Below are positions 38,054 through 45,434 of a DNA stretch of 64,000 nt, piece by piece (position 1 is the stretch's first letter; every line of letters begins with the position of its first letter). The stretch covers positions 186,001-250,000 of the forward strand of contig NZ_BMYU01000004.1 in assembly GCF_014652435.1 (NCBI RefSeq), written 5' to 3'. Made by a program: the position numbers and the translations under genes. This DNA comes from Cognatundibacterium squillarum. GTDB taxonomy: Bacteria; Pseudomonadota; Gammaproteobacteria; Burkholderiales; Burkholderiaceae_D. Under the pieces are notes generated by a model. It was not told where the DNA came from. It worked only from the letters and a program-made list of their open reading frames with translations, and did not search any database.

Positions 38054-38614
38054 TCAGGATCGGGAAATACGACCTTGATCCCACGGAAGTTGAAGACAAC
38101 GAAAATTTAAAATATCAGGATCAGCCCTGACAACAAATTCCGGGTCAAAAGGCCAACCCGTTTCGCCTAAACTACTTTCTAAATAAAAGATAAGGAAATC
38201 AAATAAATTCGATGCAACAACATATGCGATCTGGTCATATCCAATTGACGAGTCGATAAAAACAACCGGCGCCTTCCCCTTGGATTGAGTATTCGCAACA
38301 CATACAAAATAATTCCCACACCCGTCACTTGCCACGGGTATCCATTTCGCACCCAGCCAATACGGGAACAAATCAAAATAATATCCTATGTCTAAAACAC
38401 ACTGCTCCTGATGCAGTCCAAATATTCCACCTTCACCTGCGAATGATCCATTGCACAACAATAGTAAATTGATAAATTCCTCAGGAAAATAAAGATCAAA
38501 TTTCGCTTCAAATTCCGTAATTTGATTTATTGAAAGTTTATTTTTACGCTGGTCTTTTTCCGGGATTTCAAATTTATGCAACAAATATTGAATCCTCGAT
38601 AATCTGTCATGCAT
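38054..38614 (-). CDS. SMI1/KNR4 (SUKH) family protein, likely immunity protein
   Basis: 186 residues. The N-terminal part has the SUKH pattern: ITEFEAKFDLYFPEEFINLL, a gap, then LLLCNGSFAGEGGIFGL, and later YWIPVASDGCGNYFVC-like strand residues (seen as KWIPVASDGCGNYF). SUKH proteins are mostly immunity proteins for nuclease-type polymorphic toxins. No complete toxin gene is next to it, but a 35-codon ORF ends 14 bases upstream. AGGTGG ribosome site is good. The gene is clearly more AT-rich than its neighbours, a sign of transfer. It lies between two near-identical repeat copies. Confidence 0.85.
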   Translation of the reverse strand: MHDRLSRIQYLLHKFEIPEKDQRKNKLSINQITEFEAKFDLYFPEEFINLLLLCNGSFAGEGGIFGLHQEQCVLDIGYYFDLFPYWLGAKWIPVASDGCGNYFVCVANTQSKGKAPVVFIDSSIGYDQIAYVVASNLFDFLIFYLESSLGETGWPFDPEFVVRADPDILNFRCLQLPWDQGRISRS

Positions 38615-38628
38615 CTAATCCACCTGCT

Positions 38629-38736
38629 TTATGTGAGTAAAACAATATCTGAAGCCCTTAGGTGTGAAAAAGCATAACGAATTTTTGCCATTTCATTTGC
38701 TTCGTTGAGAGGATCGACTTCACCACGCCAAATCAT
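38629..38736 (-). CDS. 35-codon ORF, possible remnant of a toxin C-terminus
   Basis: MIWRGEVDPLNEANEMAKIR and 15 further residues, with GGGAGA upstream; the open frame continues about 12 codons further back before a stop. It ends 14 bases before the SUKH gene. In polymorphic toxin loci the immunity gene directly follows the toxin tip, so this may be the leftover 3' end of a toxin module. I do not recognise the sequence; it may equally be a small real gene or noise. Confidence 0.4.
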   Translation of the reverse strand: MIWRGEVDPLNEANEMAKIRYAFSHLRASDIVLLT

Positions 38737-38799
38737 GAGATAAATCTCCCGTTTAGCAGCGCGATACAATGCTTGTTAGGTCAATCGGGCAGCTAGCTA

Positions 38800-38905
38800 C
38801 TGCAGCAGTCCATATTTTGAACAATTCGCCCGCCAGTAATCAACATAACATTGAGCGTCACGGCGCAGGCTTCACGGTCTACGTCCTTAGCCTGTATTCG
38901 CTTCC
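38800..38905 (-). pseudogene. Relic of a paralogue of the 167-residue orphan gene
   Basis: On the minus strand, 38868-38905 reads KRIQAKDVDRE, matching LKRMEAKGVERED in the intact gene at 39749-40252, also at the DNA level (CTTAGCCT, ACG(T/C)CCTTAGCC). After that the frame diverges and stops. The relic ends exactly where the endonuclease duplication begins. Confidence 0.5.
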
Positions 38906-39183
38906 TGCCAACGCTGAACCCTGCCGCGGTCAGCGGCGGTGCACCCGACTAAACATTCACTTCCGCTTCACGGCGGGCCACAACAGGCCCGCCATTCCAG
39001 CCTTCCTTCCGCCATCCGCGCACTGAGTCTGCAAGGCCGCCGCCCCAATCCCGCCTGCAATCACTCTGAAGCCTGTTTTTATCCGTTTTTTGCCCTTTTT
39101 GCGGATTCCGGCACAGCACCCCGGCGGTCGTCGGCAGAAAGTCCGGGCTTCCGCAAATGGCGGATGCGGAGTTCTGCATAATT
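38896..39183 (+). repeat. Right copy of the about 288-bp duplication
   Basis: Carries a headless 3' end of the endonuclease gene (reading RFLPTLNPAAVSGGAPD then stop) plus its flank and repeat copy R3. The base changes in the coding remnant after the duplication border region are synonymous relative to the intact gene. No start codon or promoter; not expected to be expressed. Confidence 0.9.
39086..39183 (+). repeat. Dispersed repeat copy R3
   Basis: Same 98-bp unit as R2. Inner stem TCCGC-aaatg-GCGGA and outer stem GCAGAA/TTCTGC are perfect in this copy. Confidence 0.88.
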
Positions 39184-39303
39184 GCCTTTTACTGAGCCAG
39201 AAAAAACGCTGAACTAGTTCTGGTATAGGTCAGTAAAAGCGATGAGCGGACTGTCGTCTGGCGACGAAAATGCACCGCCTCCATATGCCGTGATTTATCG
39301 ATC

Positions 39304-39699
39304 CTATAGCAATGGTTTTAAACACAACACGACGATATGCAAGTTCTTATTCCACTTTTTTGCATAGCCTTGCAGAAAAATAAGTTGCCCATACTCATCC
39401 ATGTCCGATTCACGTCCGGATCTCGCAAGCCATTCCCCATAAAACACATCAAACTCTTCAGTACTAAATTCGGGCAATTTTGATGTTGAAAGGTCGATCA
39501 CACTGTTAAAGTCTTCACTGTCAGGAAGGCTTTCTTCCGCAACATCTGCGACGCCAAGTAATTCAAAAAGCAATTCAAGTTCTCTGGTACCCGATAACGA
39601 GACATCAAAAAACTCATTGCAGACATTTTCTAACGTCGCAACAGAATTGAAAGCCTCCTTATTTAAAGTCACAGGTGAAGCAAATACGTAACGCTGCAT
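39304..39699 (-). CDS. Unknown acidic 131-residue protein, likely immunity-type
   Basis: Begins MQRYVFASPVTLNKEAFNSV. Strongly acidic with many Leu/Phe (ELELLFELLGVADVAEE), no signal peptide, no membrane helix, mostly helical by eye. I do not recognise the family. It has GAGGAA upstream of the ATG and lies 49 bases after another orphan gene of similar style, so the two form a small operon. Its setting next to a SUKH gene and repeats resembles immunity-gene islands; that role is inferred only from context and composition. Confidence 0.75.
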   Translation of the reverse strand: MQRYVFASPVTLNKEAFNSVATLENVCNEFFDVSLSGTRELELLFELLGVADVAEESLPDSEDFNSVIDLSTSKLPEFSTEEFDVFYGEWLARSGRESDMDEYGQLIFLQGYAKKWNKNLHIVVLCLKPLL

Positions 39700-39748
39700 T
39701 CAGTATTCCTCATGAGTCGAAACAAAACTACGCCGTTCAGGCAAGCTG

Positions 39749-40252
39749 TCATGCCTTATTGCGTGGTCGCATTTCACGGCCCGTCGGGTCAGTACTCAGA
39801 ACCGATTCATGGAGTCCTCCTATGACAGTTCCGGCGAGCTCGCAATCGTCGTTCGCCTCAACAAGCGCCCAGCCCAAATCCTCCACGCCTGCCTCATCTA
39901 GTGAAGGATCATCCAGCAAATAGCAGAAATCGGCGAGCAAGCGGACCTGCATACCACGCACCAGATCGACGATATCTTCACGCTCTACGCCCTTAGCCTC
40001 CATCCGCTTGAGTGCCTTCCCGATGCCCGCAAACGGCTGCACCGGAAATCGCTTGTAGTAGGCGATCTCCTCATCAATCCACGCATCATCGTTTTCTGAC
40101 ACGACACGTTGCCATGCCTGACGAAGGAACAGAAACCGGTGCAGCTGATTGATTCCCTCTGTAGTTTGCGAGTCGGCCCAGCTTTCGGGATCTTCAGCAC
40201 CGAGCGCTTTGAACAGCTCGGTAAGTTCTTTCTGATTATCTGGAACCGGCAT
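39749..40252 (-). CDS. Unknown acidic 167-residue protein
   Basis: The start at 40252 (MPVPDNQKELTEL) is preferred over 40276 because AAAGGAG sits at good spacing. All-helical by appearance, acidic, no signal peptide. Notable stretch: ALKRMEAKGVEREDIVDLVR. Family not recognised. A decayed fragment of a paralogue lies at 38.87-38.90 kb, which shows that the gene type has been present more than once in this island. First gene of a two-gene unit with the 131-residue ORF. Possible immunity or regulatory protein. Confidence 0.75.
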   Translation of the reverse strand: MPVPDNQKELTELFKALGAEDPESWADSQTTEGINQLHRFLFLRQAWQRVVSENDDAWIDEEIAYYKRFPVQPFAGIGKALKRMEAKGVEREDIVDLVRGMQVRLLADFCYLLDDPSLDEAGVEDLGWALVEANDDCELAGTVIGGLHESVLSTDPTGREMRPRNKA

Positions 40253-40276
40253 TTTTTCTCCTTTGCGCCGTAACAC

Positions 40277-40606
40277 TGCTATCTAAAGAATGGCTTCCGC
40301 CAACACAATTGTTGGTACGGGCAGTGCGTTTTCAGCGAATAAATTCAACACAATTTTCAGCCAGCGAGTGTGCCGCAAAAATGATTTAAGTGGAAATTAA
40401 TTTTTCACCTATGCTGCTTAATGTATTTTCAAAGCTAACTATTCCTATCGCCTCGCCGCATCGCTTCTTTGCATCGTCACTATCGAATCAATCGAACTGA
40501 ACTTCACCGACTGCCGCTTGTACCGCACATTTGTTATTCCCGTTCCGCATCTGCCTGATAACAGCCTGCGCTCTCCTCGCAACCCCCAGCGGCCATTTTC
40601 TAGCCC
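40277..40606. other. Intergenic stretch upstream of the orphan pair
   Basis: About 330 bases, AT-rich in its left half. It must contain the promoter of the two orphan genes; a short dyad CCAACA-CAAT-TGTTGG lies near 40301-40316. No gene is supported. Confidence 0.45.
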
Positions 40607-40704
40607 GTTTTTGCCCGTTTTGCGGATTCCGGCACAGCACCCGGGCGGTCGTCGGCAGAAAGTCCGGGCTTCCGTAAATAGCGGATGCGGAGTTCTGCAT
40701 AATT
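40607..40704 (+). repeat. Dispersed repeat copy R4
   Basis: Same 98-bp unit as R2 and R3, without length change. The sequence to its left is unrelated to that left of R2/R3, which defines the unit's left border. Confidence 0.88.
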
Positions 40705-40721
40705 ATCGTTTGCTGAAGGCG

Positions 40722-40755
40722 AAAAAAAACCGCTGGCCGGTGGTCCGGTCAGCGG
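40722..40755 (-). terminator. Rho-independent terminator of the enoyl-CoA hydratase gene
   Basis: Stem CCGCTGACCGG/CCGGCCAGCGG (one mismatch) with loop ACCA, followed on the minus strand by eight T. Confidence 0.92.
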
Positions 40756-40788
40756 CTTAAGCCTCGCTACTCTGTGTTGCTCAGGTTC

Positions 40789-41574
40789 TTAATCGAACTG
40801 AGAAAAATCCGGTTTGCGTTTCTGGAAGAAGGCGGTGAACGCTTCGCGGGCTTCCGGTGCGCCGAGCATGGCGGCGAAGTGAGCGTTTTCGGCGTTCATG
40901 ACGTCCTGCACTTGTGCTGCCTGTCCCTGACGCATCAGCGCCTTGGTCACGCGTACGGATTTGGCTGGCAGCGCAACCAGTTTGTCGGCAACGGCGCGTG
41001 CATGGGCCAGCAGTTCGTCGGCTGGCAGCACTTTGTTGACGAAGCCGAGTTGCATCGCTTCTTCGGCGCTGAAGTTTTCGCCGAGCAGCAGTTTTTCTGC
41101 GGCGCGCTGATAACCTGCCATGCGCGGCAGCATCATGCTGGACGCAAATTCCGGGCACAGGCCGAGCTGGCTGAATGGCATCGACAGTTTGGCATTGTCA
41201 GCCAGATACACCAGATCGCAGTGCAGTAACAGCGTGGTGCCGATACCGACTGCCGCGCCGCTGACGGCTGCGATCACTGGTTTGCCGCATTCGTTGAGTG
41301 CACGCATGAACTGGTACACCGGTGGCACGGCGCTCGGATTGGCGATGCTGGCGGCGTTTTTCATGAAATCTTCCAGATCATTACCGGCTGTGAAAATGCC
41401 CGGTTGTCCGGTCAGGATGATGGCGCGGACTGCGTTGTCCTGTTCTGCGGCGCGCAGCGCATCGGCCATCGCCTGATACATGGCCTGGGTGATTGCATTT
41501 TTCTTTTCAGGACGGTTGAACGTAATCGTCAGTACGCCCTGCTCTATCTGGGTCAGAATATCCATAGTCTCCAT
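40789..41574 (-). CDS. Enoyl-CoA hydratase
   Basis: Crotonase-fold enzyme that hydrates trans-2-enoyl-CoA in beta-oxidation. The start at 41574 (METMDILTQIEQG) is chosen because the longer frame reaches into a terminator; 41565 is an alternative. About 261 residues. Oxyanion-hole segments: PGIFTAGNDLEDF and VSGAAVGIGTTLLLHCDLVY. The Glu of the second catalytic region appears in LGLCPEFASS. It lies downstream of the thiolase but behind a terminator, so it may have its own promoter. Confidence 0.9.
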   Translation of the reverse strand: METMDILTQIEQGVLTITFNRPEKKNAITQAMYQAMADALRAAEQDNAVRAIILTGQPGIFTAGNDLEDFMKNAASIANPSAVPPVYQFMRALNECGKPVIAAVSGAAVGIGTTLLLHCDLVYLADNAKLSMPFSQLGLCPEFASSMMLPRMAGYQRAAEKLLLGENFSAEEAMQLGFVNKVLPADELLAHARAVADKLVALPAKSVRVTKALMRQGQAAQVQDVMNAENAHFAAMLGAPEAREAFTAFFQKRKPDFSQFD

Positions 41575-41646
41575 CTTTCTTCTCAGCCGTGGCTGATGTT
41601 TGCTGAACTGATTGGCGTCAGTGCTGCGGGCGAGGTCGCCTGCAGG

Positions 41647-41676
41647 AAAAAAGCCGCACAAATTGCTTTGTGCGGC
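41647..41676 (-). terminator. Terminator of the main beta-oxidation operon
   Basis: Perfect 10-bp stem GCCGCACAAA/TTTGTGCGGC with loop of four and a following T-run on the minus strand, 26 bases after the thiolase stop. Confidence 0.93.
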
Positions 41677-41701
41677 CTCTTGATCGGACGATTAAACCGA
41701 A

Positions 41702-42898
41702 TCAGACACGCTCAAAAATACCTGCAGCACCCATACCGGTACCAACGCACATAGTCACCATACCGTATTTCAGGTTGTTACGGTGCAGTGCGTGGATGGT
41801 AGTGGCGGAACGGATCGCACCGGTTGCGCCCAGCGGGTGACCCAGCGCAATCGCGCCACCCATCGGGTTGACTTTGGCCGGGTCCAGACCCAGATCCTGC
41901 ACTACTGCCAGCGATTGCGCAGCAAATGCTTCGTTCAGTTCGAACCAGTCGATCTGATCCTGAGTGATGCCGGCAGCTTTACATGCTGCAGGGATCGCCA
42001 CTTTAGGACCGATACCCATGATTTCCGGTGGTACGCCGCGTACTGCGAACGATGCGAAACGTGCCAGTGGTGTCAGGTTGAACTGTTTCAGGATTTTTTC
42101 GCTGACCAGAATCAGTGCGCCTGCGCCGTCGGATGTCTGGGAGCTGTTACCTGCCGTCACGGAACCTTTGGCCGCGAATACCGGTTTCAGTTTTGCCAGA
42201 CCTTCCAGTGTGGTGTCAGGACGTGCGCCTTCATCGCGGTTCACGATGCGTGTTTTCAGATCGATCTGACCAGTCGCCAGATTCGGTACACGTTCGATGA
42301 TTTCCACCGGTGTGGTTTCTGCATCGAAGTAGCCAGCAGCTTGTGCTGCCAGTGCGCGCTGGTGAGATTGCAGCGAGAACGCATCCTGCGCTTCACGGCT
42401 GATCTTCCATTGCTCTGCCACTTTTTCTGCAGTCAGGCCCATACCGTAGGCCATGCCGACGTTTTCGTCTTTCAGAATCGCCATGTTCATCGACGGGTTG
42501 TTACCCATCATCGGCACCATGGACATGGATTCCACACCGGCAGCGATCATCACGTCTGCCTGACCAACACGGATGCGGTCAGCAGCCATTGCCACTGCAG
42601 TGATACCGGATGCGCAGTAACGGTTGATAGTCACGCCGCCGATGGTGTTTGGCAGACCTGCCAGCAACACGCCCATACGGGCCAGATTCAGACCTTGTGC
42701 GCCTTCAGGGAAGGAACAGCCAACGATCGCATCTTCGACCAGTGCAGGATCCAGATCCGGCACTTGTGCCAGCGCGGATTGCAGCACTTTGACCAGCAGA
42801 TCGTCAGGACGGGTATTACGGAAATAACCACGGCCAGACTTACCGATTGGGGTACGGGTTGCTGCGACGATATAAGCGTCTTGAAGTTGTGTAGTCAT
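41702..42898 (-). CDS. Acetyl-CoA C-acyltransferase (thiolase)
   Basis: Last step of beta-oxidation: thiolytic release of acetyl-CoA. 398 residues. Catalytic Cys95 in NRYCASG, His354 in ALGHPLGATG, and Cys384 in CVGTGMGAAG are all in place. Together with the adjacent hydratase/dehydrogenase fusion it should form the multienzyme beta-oxidation complex. Located 14 bases after that gene. Confidence 0.96.
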   Translation of the reverse strand: MTTQLQDAYIVAATRTPIGKSGRGYFRNTRPDDLLVKVLQSALAQVPDLDPALVEDAIVGCSFPEGAQGLNLARMGVLLAGLPNTIGGVTINRYCASGITAVAMAADRIRVGQADVMIAAGVESMSMVPMMGNNPSMNMAILKDENVGMAYGMGLTAEKVAEQWKISREAQDAFSLQSHQRALAAQAAGYFDAETTPVEIIERVPNLATGQIDLKTRIVNRDEGARPDTTLEGLAKLKPVFAAKGSVTAGNSSQTSDGAGALILVSEKILKQFNLTPLARFASFAVRGVPPEIMGIGPKVAIPAACKAAGITQDQIDWFELNEAFAAQSLAVVQDLGLDPAKVNPMGGAIALGHPLGATGAIRSATTIHALHRNNLKYGMVTMCVGTGMGAAGIFERV

Positions 42899-42912
42899 AT
42901 TCTGTACTCCGA

Positions 42913-45300
42913 TTAGTTACGTACTGGCTTACCGGTCTGCATCATGCCCATGATGCGTTCCTGCGTTTTCGGATGGTTCAGCAATTCCATGAATGCTTTA
43001 CGTTCACCGTCGAGCAGCCATTGTTCTGTGACCTGGCTGTTAGCATCCATATCACCGCCGCAGACGATTTCAGCAATCATCATGCCCAGTTTGAAGTCAT
43101 GCGCGGAGATGAAGCCACCGTCACGCATATTGACCAGCTGAGCACCGATGGTAGCGATGCCGTGACGGCCCGCAACCGGAATCAGTTTGCGCATTGGTGC
43201 GCGGTAGCCTGCGTCAAACATTGCACGGGCTTCGGATTTTGCAACATGCAGCAGTTCGTAGGCGTTGTACACGATCACGTCGCTGTCTGTCAGGTAACCC
43301 ATTTTCTTCGCTTCCAGCGCCGATTTGGACACGGCTGCGGTTGCGGCATTCATGAAGTAGCCTTTCAGGGATTGCAGCAGATCGCCGCCTTTGGCATCCG
43401 CTGCAGCGCGTACTGCGGCTTCTTTCAGACCACCACCGCCCGGGACCAGACCAACACCGACTTCGACCAGACCGATATACGATTCCAGCGCAGCCACACG
43501 GCGTGCGGTGTGCATCATCAGTTCGCAGCCACCGCCCAGTGCCAGACCGGCTACTGCAGCAACAACAGGAATGTTCGCGTATTTCAGTGCCTGATGTGCA
43601 TCCTGCAGACGGGAAATCGCTGGTTCGATTGCTTTGATACCGCCGGACATAAACAGTGGCAGCATCGCTTGCAGGTCAGCACCGGCAGAGAATGCGCCGC
43701 CTTCGGCTGCATCGGTATTCCAGATCACCAGACCTTTGAAGTTTTTCTCGGCTTCAGCAATCGCTTTTTCCATGCCTTCAATGACGCCTGGGCCAATCAC
43801 GTGCATTTTGGTTTTCAGCGACAGGATCAGCACGTCATCGTTCTGATGCCAGATACGGACGGACTCATCTTCGAAGAAGGTCACGCCTGCGGTTTCGCCG
43901 GTGATTTCACCGGAGCCGAGTACCGGCGCGCGGAATGCCTGACGGTCATACACTTTCAGTGCAGAACGTGCTGCGTAAGATGCCGTGGTCGGGTTCCAGG
44001 AACCGTCTTTGGTGTGAACGCCGGTACGGCCATCGAATACCCATGCTGGCAGCGGTGTGCTGCACAGTGCTTTACCGGCTTCGATATCTTCTTTCACCCA
44101 GCCAGCCACTGCCTGCCAGTCGGAAGCCTGCCATGTTTCGAACGGGCCGACTTTCCAGCCGAAGCCCCAGCGCATTGCGAAGTCGATATCGCGTACGTTA
44201 TCAGCGATAGAACCTGCGTGCACTGCGATGTAGTGGAATGCGTCACGGAAAATCGACCACAGGAATTGTGCCTGTGGATGTGTCGATTCACGCAGCGACT
44301 TCATTTTCTTCACAGGGTCTTTTTCTTTCAGCATGCGGTTGACCAGATCGTCCGCTTTCGCGCCGCCGGATTCGTACTGCATGGTGGAGAAGTTCAGACG
44401 CTGAATGTCTTTGCCGACTTTTTTGTAGAAACCTGCACCGGATTTCTGACCCAGTGTGCCCGCTTCGATCAGTTTCGCCAGCACTTCCGGTGTCTGATAT
44501 ACGGAGAAGAAAGGATCATCTTTCAGGTTGTCCTGCATGGTTTTGATCACGTGACCCATGGTGTCCAGACCAACCACGTCTGCAGTACGGAAAGTACCGG
44601 AAGAAGCACGGCCCAGTTTTTTACCGGTCAGATCGTCCACCACGTCCACTGTCAGGCCGAATTGCTGTGCCTGATAAATGGTTGCCAGCATACCGAAGAT
44701 ACCAACGCGGTTAGCGATGAAGTTCGGTGTGTCTTTTGCACGTACCACGCCTTTACCCAGCGATGTGGTCAGGAAACCTTCCAGCTGGTCGATGATTTCA
44801 GGACGGGTCGATGCGGTCGGGATCAGTTCCACCAGATGCATGTAGCGTGGTGGATTGAAGAAGTGAACGCCGCAGAAACGGGCTTTCAGTTCTGCATCAA
44901 AACCTTCAGACAGCGCTGTAATCGACAGGCCGGAAGTGTTGGATGCGAAAATCGCGTTGGCGCTGATGTGCGGCGCAACTTTTTTGTACAGATCGTGTTT
45001 CCAGTCCATACGTTCTGCGATCGCTTCAATGATCAGATCGCAACCGGACAGCAGGTCCAGGTTATCTTCGTAGTTGGCAACTTCGATCAGGGCTGCATCT
45101 TCTTTATTGCCGAGCGGTGCAGGATTGAGTTTTTTCAGATTCTCGATGGCACGCAGAACGATGCCATTTTTCGGGCCTTCTTTTGCAGGCAGATCAAACA
45201 GCACTACAGGTACTTTCGCGTTGACGCAGTGTGCAGCAATTTGCGCACCCATCACGCCGGCACCCAGCACAGCGACTTTCTTAACGATGAAATTAGTCAT
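42913..45300 (-). CDS. 3-hydroxyacyl-CoA dehydrogenase / enoyl-CoA hydratase fusion
   Basis: 795 residues. N-terminal NAD-binding dehydrogenase (VAVLGAGVMGAQIAAH) and C-terminal dehydrogenase domains come first. A crotonase domain follows from about residue 500 (VIWNTDAAEGGAFSAGADLQ, GLALGGGCELMMH, VPGGGGLKEA). This order is the reverse of E. coli FadB, as is typical of the second class of these fusions in betaproteobacteria. Its partner thiolase follows. The role is fatty acid degradation; chain-length preference cannot be read. Confidence 0.94.
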   Translation of the reverse strand: MTNFIVKKVAVLGAGVMGAQIAAHCVNAKVPVVLFDLPAKEGPKNGIVLRAIENLKKLNPAPLGNKEDAALIEVANYEDNLDLLSGCDLIIEAIAERMDWKHDLYKKVAPHISANAIFASNTSGLSITALSEGFDAELKARFCGVHFFNPPRYMHLVELIPTASTRPEIIDQLEGFLTTSLGKGVVRAKDTPNFIANRVGIFGMLATIYQAQQFGLTVDVVDDLTGKKLGRASSGTFRTADVVGLDTMGHVIKTMQDNLKDDPFFSVYQTPEVLAKLIEAGTLGQKSGAGFYKKVGKDIQRLNFSTMQYESGGAKADDLVNRMLKEKDPVKKMKSLRESTHPQAQFLWSIFRDAFHYIAVHAGSIADNVRDIDFAMRWGFGWKVGPFETWQASDWQAVAGWVKEDIEAGKALCSTPLPAWVFDGRTGVHTKDGSWNPTTASYAARSALKVYDRQAFRAPVLGSGEITGETAGVTFFEDESVRIWHQNDDVLILSLKTKMHVIGPGVIEGMEKAIAEAEKNFKGLVIWNTDAAEGGAFSAGADLQAMLPLFMSGGIKAIEPAISRLQDAHQALKYANIPVVAAVAGLALGGGCELMMHTARRVAALESYIGLVEVGVGLVPGGGGLKEAAVRAAADAKGGDLLQSLKGYFMNAATAAVSKSALEAKKMGYLTDSDVIVYNAYELLHVAKSEARAMFDAGYRAPMRKLIPVAGRHGIATIGAQLVNMRDGGFISAHDFKLGMMIAEIVCGGDMDANSQVTEQWLLDGERKAFMELLNHPKTQERIMGMMQTGKPVRN

Positions 45301-45434
45301 GGTTTTTCCTTGTTGAAGGGCTCAGAGACAGCTTGGTGTTGCCAGCCTGCTGCTGTGTTCTGCGGCCTGCTTCCGGGGAGGAAAGGCAGACCGCAGAGGT
45401 ATTTGCAACAGGTTTTATACTCAGCTTCAGTGCA

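Noticed and set aside
37796..40700. Short frames beginning MQNSASAI / MQNPASAI in repeats R2-R4
   Set aside because: They are the reverse reading of the repeat itself, vary in length, have no ribosome site, and show no preference for silent changes between copies.
37837..40704. Integron attC array
   Set aside because: The repeats lack the paired RYYYAAC/GTTRRRY core sites, the genes lie in the opposite orientation to the repeats, and no integrase is in the window.
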